Program-made: the position numbers and the translations under genes
Notes under the pieces: model-generated
What the model was told of the DNA's origin: nothing
What the model saw: the letters and a program-made list of their open reading frames with translations, nothing else
Database searches by the model: none
Assembly: GCA_951799445.1 (NCBI GenBank)
Contig: OX637296.1
Span: 22,258,001-22,322,000, forward strand
Source: Pseudisothecium myosuroides
Taxonomy: Eukaryota > Streptophyta > Bryopsida > Hypnales > Lembophyllaceae
Direction of reading: 5' to 3'
DNA length: 64,000 nt
Part shown: positions 37,181 to 49,935 of the stretch, in pieces
How the letters are laid out: every line of letters starts with the position of its first letter
Position numbering within the stretch: the stretch's first letter is position 1

Positions 37181-39662
37181 CAACGGGGAAGAAGATGAAT
37201 AGTATCCACCTTTTCCTCCACCTTATCTTCATTCTAACCATACAAACAAGTGGGGTCAGCCCCTAACTCACTCCCAAAGCTATCACAACAATAATTGAGC
37301 ACTTATTTGGCCCCACAACTATTTTCTTATCTTTATCTTTGAAGAAAATTCACTACAAGTTCACCTGAAAGGCAAACTAATTGAATATTTTCCTCATACT
37401 ACTTCACAAGCACAAATTTATTCTAAGAAATCACTCCAACTATGGAATGAACAACTAAAATCCAACATATATCTAGTAGAGGTAAAAAACTAGAGTTCCA
37501 ATCAAAATGTCACTCTATCTGCAAGAATTTGAGGATGCGTTTGACGGTAGCGGCAACATAATCAGCACAATTTGCCTTGGTTAAGGAATTGACTGGCCCT
37601 TCCAACCATCGTTAGTGACCACGACTCTCTTCGATAGGCCTCACCATGCAGTAGTATTACTCGTCGTTTAAGCCTTCAAAACATCCTTCAAATGTGACTT
37701 CACGGCTGCCGGGCTCAACACATCCAACTTGCAACAAAATCACCAATGCTCGAGCATTACGTTGAAGGTTATCGTGCCATCGTTTCTCCACGCAAGGTTG
37801 TTTCGGTGGTCGAGACGGCCCAGCTTTATCTTCTGGTCGCTCATATTGCAATAAAAGATCCAGTGGCTATTGTGGCTGATCTGGCAGTTGCGATAAAGAA
37901 AATTCAAATTCACGCTCCGGTTGAGATTCTTCATCTTGAGACTCAGAAAAAACCCTCCAGTTCGACATAGTAATCTAAATAAACACGAAGAAGAAGAATA
38001 TCAAATGAGATGAAGTTTTCAAGTGAATTCTTCTCTATATAGTCGAAAAGCAAAGGCGTCACCTTGAAGCCATCTCAAATGACGTCATCCCTATATAATA
38101 TTACAAATATTTAAATCTATCTAAATCATATGTATATACATTTTCTACATAATGTCTGCATTTGCAACACGACACCGGGTATGCTTCAAATTCCTCAGGC
38201 GGCATATTATCGTGCTCTTTGGCTTTGGCATGCAGCTCGTCTGCCCTTACGTATGCTCCATGCACCAAGTCGTCTACATTGACTTCAGTCCTACGAGGCC
38301 ACACAAAGCTTGGAATGTCGCGATAGTTTTGTTTCTGGACATAATTTTCCTCTGCCGAGCCTCTTGGCGAGCTTGGACGCCGTATACTGCTACCATCAAA
38401 TGCCTGCACACATACAAAAGTTCAGTCAATTGTAGATCTTGTGAAACTAATTTTGACTCCCTAAAAAATGAAGAAGGAAGGAAATTGCATTAGAGACCAA
38501 TGTGGCAGGACTAGAGGCAACTCGGGTTCACTACAACAACTCTTCCCAGCAAAGCATGCAACCCATGCAGTCATGAAGAGGCCGTGGACTTACAAAAGAC
38601 TGTCATTAACTTATTACAGATTCAGATCATAGCAGAAGAAGGAAAAAGCCGTAAACATACCAAAACAGGATAAGGTAGAAAAGGATCTCGCCCATGCTCT
38701 CTGTGATGCCTGGCCACAGTTTCAATCCTTCAAACTCTTGCTCCTCTACATTGTCGACACGCACACAAGTACTCAGTGCAACCCGTTCTTGCAGCAATCC
38801 CTCGCTCGATGCGATATGCTACCCCATGTCTTCCGGGTCTCATCCTGTTTGACGGCAACATTCAAGCATGTTCCACAGTTTAGAATAACAAGGTGACAAA
38901 TCCGCATGAACCTCTCTCAGTTGCAGCGTTCTCTTCAATATTGTTTGATACCACTTAGACAATGTGAAGGAGGTCATGGTTGTATGCGTTTCAGTTAACA
39001 TGCATGTGCATTTTCATTGTACTTTACATTTTCAAACTATACTGCACATTCCCTCTTCGAAGGTATTCAGAAAATCAACAATTGAAATATACCTGTGTGA
39101 CTCTGAACACTAGTTTATGAAACCTGGGTCGAACTCCACCAACTCCTGTTCAATGAAGCCAATGATTTGAAACACTGAAATTGTGGTTGATCACTGCAAT
39201 AGGGTATGGTAATGGAAGACGTTCGTTGAGTTTGATAGTGCTGTCACTGCAAAAACTACACAAGCAAACATGAGATTGAAATATTATGGAGTGAACATTA
39301 AGTTCCACTTTTCATGTCAAAGTGAACTTAGGTGATGGACAAAATAACTAATTTTAGCGGAGTTTATACTTTTGTTGTTCTCAGACGCAGGCACAAACAC
39401 GACGCCTAAAAATATTATGAAAGCACAAGTCAATTATACGGAGTAGGCCACAAAGTGCAGAATCTTGAAATTTCCAGGCGATTGAAAAAAAAAGATACAT
39501 TCAGGTGTGACACTAAGTGAACGGCATAATTGTCGAAACACTAAGTGAGCGGTTCCTAACTGTGGTACGAAATAGTACTATAAGAACCACTACAAGGCGG
39601 GCCTATATTAGTTGTCATTTCGGAGATTTCTTCTACAAAGAAACGTAGAATTCATTCGCATT

Positions 39663-40070
39663 TCAATCTAGAAAGTCTCCTAAATGAATCTTGGGTGGCG
39701 CAGGTTTGGATTGTTTAGCATCTCCGGCGACTTCAACATCGTCACTACTTGTGCCTAATTGGCCTTCTGCAACTCGGAAACTTCGAATCAATTCGGCGTC
39801 TTCGGCTAGCGCCTTTTCCACAAAAGCGCGGAAACTTCCTTTGCGCCTCGTTGACGTCGAAGACGCCATGGCGATGGCAGCTTCCGACTTCAATGGAACA
39901 AACACCTGACACTCGTTGATTGCAGAATTTAAGCGTTTTTTAAGTTTTGGTAAACCAACCTCCTCTTCTTCTGAATCGGTCCATGCAGGACGTTTCTTCT
40001 TCTTCCTAAACAACGGAGCACAGCGAAGGATCGGCACTTTCTCTGCACCACAATATCCATTGAGTTCCAA
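39663..40070 (-). CDS. Small charged open frame inside the CACTA element
   Basis: A 135-residue frame with a basic cluster (FRKKKKRPAW), an acidic run (DSEEEE) and a helical C-terminal half (RAFVEKALAEDAELIRSF). An exon boundary could lie before the ATG used. It may be a third element gene or an exon of one. I do not recognise the family. Confidence 0.35.
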   Translation of the reverse strand: MELNGYCGAEKVPILRCAPLFRKKKKRPAWTDSEEEEVGLPKLKKRLNSAINECQVFVPLKSEAAIAMASSTSTRRKGSFRAFVEKALAEDAELIRSFRVAEGQLGTSSDDVEVAGDAKQSKPAPPKIHLGDFLD

Positions 40071-41537
40071 AGTCTAGCGCAACTGCGAGTAGTAATTTCA
40101 AACATATAGGATGCTGAGAGGTTCAAGATTACATTGTGGCTCGACGTTGGCCAGCCTAACTTCTAATGTTGCAACTGCTGTTACAGCGTCTTGCCGTCAA
40201 GGCATGCTTCCCAAGGCCATGAAAGTTGTTTATTGTAATTGAACCCTAATTATCATCACCGAATGTGATCCCACCTACGTAGTCCCCCAATCACAACAAC
40301 AAGGCATCACATGCATGTTTTGAAGGAATTCAGAGAGGAAGACGTTGCGTACCTAACACCATGACCGCAACAGATCAACTTCACGGCAATGTGATCTCCA
40401 AATCTGATCACGGGTACAAAATAACAGTCACAATTCAGATGCAATTAATGGGCGGTTTCATGTTCCACCCAAAGTGACTGATTCGACATGCTACTTTGAA
40501 ATGATATAACTTTAAAGTTATTAGTGATTATGATTACTGACAGTAAAGACTGATGTCAACTTTAGGCAACCATCATGACATTAGTAGGTACACATCAGTA
40601 GCAATTTAAAAACAAGACCGTCCTAGTGACTTCCATGAGTTCCATCTGCATCTACTGTTTTATAGCATTGGGAAGAAGTTCATGAAGTCATAGACCTCCT
40701 GCTTCTCAAACTCCACAGGATACACAGTCTAGGAAGCGACGACTCAATGTCGAAGGAGAGCGGTCGGAGGTAACAGGAGTGTGCCGCCATGAAGACGAAG
40801 TGAGCACGGTGCTCGACCTCATTTCAGTTTATACTTGCTTCGTCGTTTACCTACAGAAGGATTCAGCGTAGGAGTCTCAGTGGAATGGGCCCAGCCAAGG
40901 CCTTTTCTATTCGGCAGTCGTTCTAGTGGAGTTCATGGACAAACAAAGAGAAGCTATTCATAGTAAGAGCGCATTAAAGGTCCGTCTTCTATTTTAAACG
41001 TACATGACAGCGGAAGGTAGTGAAATTTTAAGTAAGGTAGTGAGCAATAGAAGCCGGATGCTAATGTGGAATTCTGTGAGGTAAAGCAGCGATGCATGCT
41101 GGACCGAAAGTCATGGTACTGCAGGCTCCAGTTCTAAATCTGTTTAGGGTCGTGTAACAAATTGCGGCCCCATGACGAAAAGATAGGTTTTCTCCAAGCC
41201 GCCTCCTTTTTCGTGGCGCTAAAGTTTGATGTGAGTCTATAAACGGGGTTCTGGATCTGTATTTGTAGGTGTGGACAATGCTTCTGAGTTGTCCCCTACT
41301 TGTTTGCCACTAGGTTATGTAGATTTTTTGCCGTGCTAACTGAAATGTCTAATGTCACAGGCCTACAATCAAGGCAGAACTGTTGCACCTCCCGTTTTCA
41401 GTGAACGCCAAATGAAGGAAGTAAGTCACTGAGTATGCTGAAAGTAGGGTAGAATTTTTTATTTAGGGTAAATTAGTGAATGTCGCAGTATTTCCTTACT
41501 GTATTGTGGGAGTGAGAGGAATCGAGGGCGAAAGAGA

Positions 41538-41900
41538 ATGGAAGGAACCAGGACCAGCGATGACTGGCTGGGAGAAGAGAATGCCCTAGTTCTTGAAGAC
41601 GACGGAGGAAAACTAAGTGCCGTTTTGGAAGAGTTTCAAGACACTCGACACCGTCGGGGTAACCTTGTACGGGAGTTTCGTGATTTACATTACGTGCATT
41701 TCCAGATTCTAGCCTCCTGCACGGTGTTCAAAGACGGACTCTTACAATCCCTACGTGCACTTGCCGTGACATGGAGATTCAATGGAATTGTGCGAAATAA
41801 TTCTGTGAAATACTCAGATGTAGTCGGGAAAAACCGTTCAAAAGCTGGAAAACGAGGATGGAATGTGCTCGACCATTTCTTGATAGGAAATGAACACTAA
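41538..41900 (+). CDS. Small open frame inside the CACTA element
   Basis: A 120-residue frame that starts MEGTRTSDDWLGEENALVLE and has a mixed acidic and basic composition. It lies upstream of the Ptta-like gene on the same strand and could be a 5' exon of it or a separate small gene. No known domain is recognised. Confidence 0.3.
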   Translation: MEGTRTSDDWLGEENALVLEDDGGKLSAVLEEFQDTRHRRGNLVREFRDLHYVHFQILASCTVFKDGLLQSLRALAVTWRFNGIVRNNSVKYSDVVGKNRSKAGKRGWNVLDHFLIGNEH

Positions 41901-43083
41901 TGGTTGCCAAGGTATAGGGTTTCCCGTGGGCTTCCGTTTTGAAGCAGGTACTGTATTTTGAATTTGACGTTGTACTCTTGTGATTTAATGTGAGCTCTGA
42001 ATATTAGGTATGATAGTTGTGACAACAATGTAATATTAGCTAGTGTTGTGAGGCTTCTTCATTTAAAAAATGTTATCTTATCCCTATGGTTTGTTTTTTT
42101 TCCACGCTTATACTCGCTGTAAGGCCACATACATAGGTTTTTGCTCATTTTGCTACTACTGTTAGGAAAAATCTTGATCTTACTAAATCATGGCTTGTTA
42201 ATATTTCTTCAAAAACAGATACTGCGTTCCGAGTTTGCACATAACTTTCCGGGGGAAGCAGTTTCTGACGTACTGAGGGCAGTAACTGTCCTACTCACTC
42301 CAGGTTCGTGAACAGACAAATTGCGGTGTGTGAACTTCCTGTTCATAAAAAACGTTCAATCAAGTACCAGACATTTATTCATGAAGAAATTCTGTGTTTC
42401 TTATTACAATTTTATATGCATTTGGTATTGTCGAAGTTGTCTGTCATCTTATAGGCCCATGCGTTCCAGGAGGACTCTTTTTTCATGTTACACTGTTTGT
42501 TCACAATTGATTGATTTCATTTTTGTACCCACAAGCGCATGTTAATGTCATCTTTGTATTCCAGGGATTGTTTTGAATTTCTGAATATTACGCATTTAAT
42601 TTGCGGTGTAAGTGCATGAGGGATTTTTGAACTTGTCATACCGCTTACTATTGGAAAAGCTCATCAGTGAGGTATCAAGTTTTTTGTATATGTTGAAACA
42701 TACCTTGCATGTGTCATTTACATATTTCAATTGTTGGGAAGTATCTGTAACTCATTTTCAGAAAACGGATGCATGGAAGAAGTCAAATGCAAACTAAACT
42801 ATGAAATGCTATTCTGAAATGCAATCTATAGTCAGTCATGATTAAATTGCTTTTGTTATTGGAGGACGTGAACTCTTTTAGGTGAGCTACTGGGGTTGGA
42901 TGTCAATTTGTTGTATACTTCAAAATGTTGTAGCTCTAAGCATGGTACAGAATTCCATTTGAATCTGTTGTCTTAATAATCCCATTTTTTGGTATTCATA
43001 AGATGTGGTTTCATACAGATTTATAATGTCCGCCAAATTGAAATACTGAAGCGTATACAGTATTTTCCACGCAGGTGTCGACA

Positions 43084-46000
43084 ATGGGACAGAGTAAGCC
43101 AACGTTTGAAAAATGGACTTCGAAGAGGAAGCCAAAGAATGTTGAATCGGCTCGAGTTTTAGAAGAAAAGAGGAGGGTGCTGGAGATGGCGGTGTCGAAG
43201 AGGACACAGATCGATAGCGGACTCATTTCAAAAGGGAAGGGAATGAAGCGTACAGTAGACAATCCTCAAATTTCAGATCCGGTTGGTTCAACTGGTCTGG
43301 GAAGAGAACAGTCGTCTGCCCAATTGGGAGCTTCTGAACCGGAGAGAGGATTTGGTGATCACGGTCGCATTTGTCGTGACAAGGAATGTACCCTGTCATG
43401 CTATTATAGAAATGAGTCTGATGAGATTAGAATGTACGTATGTCCTTGTAGTTTGGCTCAATTGTACATCTCTTAATTTTACAATGTTGTCAGTTACGAA
43501 ACCTTCAACCCGTCTCGTATTGCTATTGAGGTGTATGTAGACCTTGCATGATTGGAGAACCGTGTTATGTAAATCATGAAGTGCACTCATAGTACAACAT
43601 GCTTAGAGTTTGTTCCAATGTCAAACAATCATGTTGTGTCAAGTGTCTCGTTAGGCTTGTAATTTGCAATTTATATTTTTTTCAGCAACAGGAAATGTGA
43701 AGAACACTTTGGCCGAATTTGAAGAGGGTGTTCCTTCCAAAGACAGCGGGAGTGGGAGTCCCGAGTTCATTAAACGTCAGAAGAAGCAGAAACATGTAGT
43801 TCCAGGTAAGGTGAAGATGCCTTTTTTGGGAAGCTCGTTTTGTTGTTGAGAATTTGGCCTCTGTGAGTAATCACGCTCCTGTGTTGTAGCCTTGTTTGTA
43901 TGTGATCCTCCACTTGGTATTCACTATAAGTTTCGACTTCTTTGTCAGCTGAACAGCAAAGTGGATTGGACAATTGCACATAGTAACCCTATTATTTAAT
44001 CAACCATACGGTGTAGGTTGAAAGTGAGGAGGACTTTGTTGTTTTGTGGAACCTTTTTTTTAAGTTGAAAGATTGTATGATGTTGTCGACGAAGTTATGT
44101 CGTTACTTTTTCCCCCGATAGGTTTGTCAGAAGCTTAATCATCCAGAAGCCTGGACATTCTGGCCCTACTCAGTGAATGTGGTGTGGCAATGTAAATGTT
44201 CGTAAGATAACGGAACAGATGTCTCCTAGAAATCGACCAAAAAAAGAATAGGAGGAAATTAAACAAGTGAATAACATAGAGCAAGGTTGTTACATCATGT
44301 ATTCTTAATCGTGTCACGTTATGTTGCCTTCTGCCAATGTGTTGAAACAGAGTTTTGGAACATGTGTGTGATTCTTGAGGTAGCCCTTTCAGCCCATTGC
44401 TTGTAGAAATTTGATGGGCAACTACTCTTTTTTTTATCAAGCATAAAGTAGTACTACCGGAGTAGTTGTGCAGACGTCTTTTGGGTAGTATGTAACAAAA
44501 GTGACAACATTTCATGTGATTTTTTTTTTGTGTCTATTGAAAGTACAGTATTCAATACTCAGGGTTAGGATGTGACGGTCATTTTGACTGGCCCTTTTAA
44601 TCAGCGTATATATACAAAACAGTATTTACGGTGCACTTCATTTGTGGATTGTGAATATGTGGAAATTTATAAAATGTTTTCTGAATTAGACGTTGTAGGC
44701 CAGAATCAGTCATGTGGTCATATGGACTTAGTGATTTCATCATGGCAGAAGAAAGGACATCCAGTTCAATGTGGGGGGAGGTTTAGGACACATTGTCGCA
44801 CACAATATCTGAAATAACTGTCAGTGAAATGGCAAATGAAATAAGTATATTTCTTTTTGGAATGTATGAAGCTGTAACTGAATATTGATTTTGTCATTGA
44901 AACCAAAAAATTGAACGTATACTGTTTCTCTTAAAGTGCCTTGCCTATGTGTGCATGACTGTGAAGTGGATTCTACGGACAAAGACAAAGAACCTGACGA
45001 ACCCGAGAGGTCAACCACAAGATATACCACTTCGAAAAATAGGTCTGAAGACCCAGAGCAATTACGGGAATCTAGAGCCGGTGGATGGGTGGGCAGATCG
45101 TCGCAGAGGAGGTCAAGGAGTAGTTCCACATCGTCAGTGGAATATGAAGAGGTAAGAGGTGGCAGCCGGTGTGCCTGACTCTTTTGTATGAGATTTAAAT
45201 TGCAGAAACTCATGCATTGGCTTTGCCTTTTTCGTCAATGTCTCCAGGCATTTTAACCTATTACTGCACCTATAGGCTAATATAATCCGAGTGTTGTTGT
45301 TTATATGATCAAGTTATTTGTGGTTTTAGTCGTAATTCTAGTTTTGAGAACGTGATGATGATGTTTTTCGGTTGTATAGGGGGGGAAGAAGGGACGGCCT
45401 GTAGTGAGTACAGACCGTCGTGGCAATCGGTGTATCTCATCAGGAGAAGAAGATCTTAAAGCACGTTCAGGGAAGCAGCATTCATCAAGGGCAGAATGGA
45501 AGAGGTCCTCTATGGATGACCACGGCAAACGGAAAGGAGAAGGGGTCATTTCTAAGAGGCGTCGGCACTACAGGAACGGTAGTAGCGACTCTGACAATGA
45601 AAACAGGATACGCTTTTGTGAACGTGGCTTGACATCGCAAAGTCGGAGTTCAGGACGAAATGTCGATTACCAAGACCGAAGTGGAAAACCTGTCGGGAGT
45701 CCACGGTTTGTGGCGAACACAGATCTTTCAGATGGTTCAAGAGATTGTCATAAACGAAGGCAGCGCAGCCCGACGGAGGGGTCTAATAGGAGTGCCTCAG
45801 ACGTACTCACAGACGATGACAATATGGCAGTTGTGGAGGTGAAGTCCGAGACTGCATTGCAAAAGGGAAGGAGGGATAAGCAGAAGGTTCGTGAACGGCA
45901 GGTGCGCAGTCGAGAGAAACAGGGGCAGAAGGCATATTATCTACAAGTGAATAGTAGTGGAAAACCATATAGGGATGGAGCTCTAGCATGGAGGTTGGAC

Positions 46001-46917
46001 TTGAACAAGCTAGCAAGAGGTCTAGATCCGTCGGTGATGGACGTGAGGGAGCAGTCGAGCACTAATATGTCGACACTTCGCTGCCGACTTCGACAAAATT
46101 TTGATTACAGTCATCCAGTGGACCCCATACATATCAGGCAACTAGTTGGACGAGCAATCACTCAATGGAGAAACACGCTTTGGAAAAAAATGGATGGAGG
46201 AAAGGGTTGTCCAAACGGGTTTGATGCCAATGTTTGGGATAGACTCCAAAAGACAAGGGCATGTCCTTCCCACGCTGAGAAGTCCGAGAGGATGAAGCAT
46301 GCTAATTCGTGCAGAATAACTCTTGGGAGAACTGGTCCTCGTGGTGAGGAAGGTGTAAGGGAACATCTCCGATTGCAGAAGGGCATTTCTCCAGACTACG
46401 ATGACGTCTTCACCGAAATGCAGAGAGACAAAGGATACGGAGGCCGGTCGGCAGAGAAGAAAAAATTAAAAATGGCCAAGGAAAACATCAGCGTTGAAGG
46501 GCAGGCCATTCGATTGTGGGAATCCGGTCCATCTAAAGGCATCGGAGATACAAGAGGAAGCTCCGGTCCAAGCACGCCGAAGGCAAGCAATGGCACAGGG
46601 GACCAGGAGTATATTCGAGCACTTATCTCGGAAATTGCTGAATTGAAGGAAGCCGTGGCTTTGAAATCAAAGGGCGGTAGTGCAAGTGCAGAAGGTCCCG
46701 TCTTTGAGAAGTGTGTGGATGACGAAGTGGACAGAGGAAGACCGGACGGGTTGTTATTGGATCAGGGATTATTAGCGCATTTTGAAAAGGAGGTAAGTGA
46801 ACTAAAGGAAGATGTTTGTTTAGACCCTTCCAAAGCTTTGCCCACCCGTTTTGTCTAATAATTGTCGTGTTGTCTTTGCAGAAGCGTCCTTGTAGGATGA
46901 ATTGTTTTGGGAACTAA
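43084..46917 (+). CDS. Ptta/TNPA-like protein of the CACTA element
   Basis: Five exons (43084 to about 43447, 43686-43805, 44937-45151, 45380-46792, 46882-46917) join in phase and give about 715 residues. The first donor is weak and uncertain. The N-terminal half is highly charged and Ser-rich, with an AT-hook-like KKGRPV at the start of exon 4. The region from about residue 420 (RQNFDYSHPVDP, WDRLQKTRACPSHAEKSER, NSCRITLGRTGPRGEEG, YDDVFTEMQRDK) matches the Transposase_24 (Ptta/En/Spm) pattern of plant elements. A predicted coiled coil follows (EYIRALISEIAELKEAVALK). By analogy with TNPA it would bind element ends with TNP2. No internal stop was seen, unlike TNP2. An acceptor directly upstream suggests a 5' untranslated exon. 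Confidence 0.7.
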
Positions 46918-48761
46918 ACATGTCATAGTTTTTTACTTATGTCAAATTCGATTGCGCAAATGTTTAGGAGATGTAGGTATGTTACGAATTGATGCATGGT
47001 AGTTCAAAATCATGTTCATTGTAAGAGTGACTATGCTTTCATGTCACCATGAATTGCAGTGTAGCAGCGAAGGAGGGCGTGCAACGGGTTTGGAGACTGA
47101 AATTGGTCCCATTTCCAAGGGCGCTTCGTCGGCAATTGAGCCTCCACTGGAAATGTAGGATGACTTATGACGGTGTAAAGCGGCAGAGAAAGTCATATTG
47201 GACGCGGGTGAGGTTTCTGAGAACATAGAAAATGCAATGTCGATGTGAGTATTTGTCTGGACACATGCTTCAGTTTTCGAAGACGTACACAATGTTGAAC
47301 CGGTTGCGTAATTTACTTCTAGAAGGTGGTCAAGAGAATGGAGCCTTTGAGACATAGACAGTGATAAAATTTATGAAAGTATGATATCCATTGTGTAGAT
47401 AGTGTTATATGTTTTGGATTTCTTATATACAGTACTTGGTGCACCCAGCTTGAATAGAAGGCAGGCGTCACTGTGGTCAGGCTTTTTACGGAGGTTTTAA
47501 AGATGTCGGTCATTGTGGCCATTTTGAAGTGTGCAGTATGCACATTGTGAAGTAGTGTGCATGTTCGGCTTCTTTAATTTTATGTTTGTGCATTATATTT
47601 TGTAGATGCCTGTAAGAATATGAATCATTAATTTTTGGCAGCCGTTTCTTGAATTTTGCAGACACAAGTGGAATGAAGGGTTTAGATGTGTGGCGAGGTC
47701 GATTGTGAGAGGGCGGCTTTGATCTTGCGGTAGTTGGATGTTCATGAATTCATCATGGAAGAGCACGGAGGTTGTTGTTTGTTTTGATTAATGTTAGAAT
47801 TCAGGAAGAAAACGTGGATGAAATAGGTGTGCCTTACTACATATTCAGAGTGTTTAGCTGAAATGTGCAATTTGCAATACAGTTGAAATGCAAGGCTCAT
47901 ATGGGTCAATGTTTTCTGAGATCGCCTTGGGGACATGAAGTGTATCGTCCATTTTGTGTAGTGTCTGGATCATCAATAGAGTTTAATAAGTTGTAGGGCA
48001 TGATCACAACTCTTTCAGTCCGTCTGAGCATGAGCGGCATGCTGGTACTTGTGGTAATCATGGGCTTTTTAGATGGAGGAAACAAAAAATGAAATATGTG
48101 GACGTGTGGAACTCATGATATTCAGTTGTACATTACTGTAGCAGAATGCTGTAGTCGGCGTCCCAGAAGGCTTAGTAGGCTTTACAGTTTCAAATTCCGA
48201 TTGGTTGTGTGTGTGTGAACCGGTAGGAATGGAATTACTGGTAGTTTGACGTGCATGCAAATGGTCATGGTTAATTATTGGTTAAAATTTTTTGGTGAAG
48301 ACCCGAAAAAATATTATTAAAGGTATAATGCAATTACCCGGAAATGAGGATATTAAAAGGCTTGGCCACGCGGCGGCACCTGCAGTTCCTTTTGTTCAAT
48401 GTTAGATGATGACAAGTGTCGTTAATCCAGGGGGATTCGAAGTCCACTGAGAACATCCATGTTTTACTGAACCGCGGAAAGAGCGCCATGTTTCCCTCAG
48501 TCGTCAGAGACTTCTAGAAAAAGCTTGAGCGACTGAAATAGAAGTTTACTGCACCTGAGTTACATTGTAAATGGAAGATGATAGTTCACAGCATCCATGT
48601 GTGGCCAACGTGGCGGAGGTCCATGAAAGAAGTGTGACCTGTCATCAATCAACAGAAATCTGCAAATTCTTGTCCGAATCAAGCTCTCCGAACCAAGTGG
48701 CCAGTTCAACTTAAAGCTGTAGATTTTTCAGTAGATTCGGACAGCCAAAATTCTACTAGTG
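46918..48761. other. Right subterminal region of the CACTA element
   Basis: Non-coding sequence from the end of the Ptta-like gene to the right terminus. Several TCCGAA/TTCGGA words lie in the last few hundred bases, as subterminal binding sites often do, but I could not define a proper repeat unit. Confidence 0.4.
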
Positions 48762-49733
48762 AATTAGTTAATTGGAAAATTGTGTCACTACGACTAAGCT
48801 TAGGCAACAACTAACAAACTTTGCATAAAGGAGAGAAGTCTTATACTACCCCTAAGATGCTTTTAGCATCCAATTTAGAAAACCAGCAAGGTTTATTTCA
48901 AATGACAATGAAAGCCAATTGTGAAGTTCCATGTGTACTGCTCTTCCATATCAATTCGGTTATCAAACTTTAGCGTAGACTCTCACAATCATGGCACTTG
49001 AGTAAGCTCATTTTGGAACATTTCAAAGTAGCTAACATAGACTAACATTGTTTGGTGCTATGCTCAATTGAGGATGAAAGGTGCTTCGCAACTTTGAAGT
49101 TTGTCAAGTCTTGCTAGAAAAATAGGCGTGGCGAACATTTTCCCTCTGTTGTGCGCATGTTTGGCCAAATGTATTTTTCCTTGGAAAATTTCCCTTACAA
49201 ATAAGCTATTGACTCTTTGAAAAGTGTTGGCAAGGTTGGCAAGCAAAAGATGTTTGATTTAGGACCGGTAGATTAGTACCCTCACCATTAACGTTCTTTC
49301 CTTAGTTTTCATGAGATTAAGCATGCTTTGCGGTTCAAATCCAAAGAATTCGCCTTGACTTTGAACTTTTGCACTAGATTGTGCTCTGTGATGCACCAGT
49401 GCTATAAGGTGAAGCCCAAGCATCAACTTTGTAGTGCCTTCTACAACTTGCTACAATTATTTTTCATTCTAATCCTTGCTTCTAAAATGGATTGTTTGTA
49501 TTGTATCATGTAAAACACTAACACTGCAATTGGGCAGTCTTGTTTGTAGCAAATAGGCGGGTCAATTTTTTTCCTAGTGACAATTTTATTTATTCATGTA
49601 TGACTTGCATTCTATTGAAAAGCATAACATTCAATAAAGGAAATGAAAGTTATGTTCATTTTACAGGATTTCAAAACAAATACTTTTCTACGACCTTAAA
49701 AAAATAGCCATTATTTGACATATTCTTAAACCA

Positions 49734-49935
49734 ATGCCACATTTAACTACTTCTGGACTATTAAGTGAATTCTTAACAATGCACTTCAAGGTCTCCAGAT
49801 GATTATCTCTCGATGTTTGTATAGATCTTTTGATGTTTTGTATAGATCTCTTGATGCATCTAGAGATCTCTAGATGATTATCTCTTGATGTTAATTCTGA
49901 ACTTTCAAAAGTCCAGAAGTAGTTAAATGTGGCAT
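49734..49935. mobile_element. MITE, ATGCCACATTTAAC family, copy 2
   Basis: About 202 bp with perfect ends ATGCCACATTTAACTACTTC and GAAGTAGTTAAATGTGGCAT. The interior (GAGATCTCTAGATGATTATC-like words) matches the copy at 5562-5783. Its ends are better preserved than in copy 1. Confidence 0.85.

Larger units (their letters stand above)
31062..38843 (-). pseudogene. TNP2 transposase of the CACTA element, interrupted
   Basis: Exons on the minus strand: 38843-38661, 38403-38140, probably 37974 to about 37660, 35908-35137, 34889-34375, 33138-32243 and 31989-31062. All confident junctions match in phase. The first exon has a Cys/His zinc-binding region (CACRQCRGARV, then HHREHGRDP). Exons at 35.9-34.4 kb carry the Transposase_21 core (KMVMRMGLEHQTIHCC, LRYFPLVPRLQRLF, DGVIPFGNQS, LLWTVNDFPAYG, FELPYWE), the 33.1-kb exon a DUF4218-type region (DTMHTEKNVCENIL, CHTRWMYPFERYFK), and the last a DUF4216-type region (DIEYIGHVQEIVELNYGG). 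Three in-frame stops break it: TGA 38730-38732, TAG 37867-37869 and TAG 34513-34515. The 38.0-kb exon and its link to 35.9 kb are uncertain. Confidence 0.88.
29930..48761. mobile_element. 18.8-kb CACTA (En/Spm) transposon
   Basis: The left end reads CACTAGGAGAATT and the right end AATTCTACTAGTG, inverted repeats with one mismatch in 13 bases. A 3-bp target duplication, AAT, flanks the element at 29927-29929 and 48762-48764. Inside lie a TNP2 transposase on the minus strand (31.1-38.8 kb) and a Ptta/TNPA-like gene on the plus strand (43.1-46.9 kb), with two small unplaced open frames between. Base composition is clearly more GC-rich than the AT-rich flanks. The element is complete by its ends, but its TNP2 frame is interrupted by stop codons. 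Confidence 0.9.

Noticed and set aside
29701..47963. CACTACACAG at 29701 and TGTGTAGTG at 47955-47963 as ends of the CACTA element
   Set aside because: The flanking triplets differ (ATT versus TCT), so there is no target duplication. The pair at 29930/48761 has matching AAT duplications and longer matching ends.
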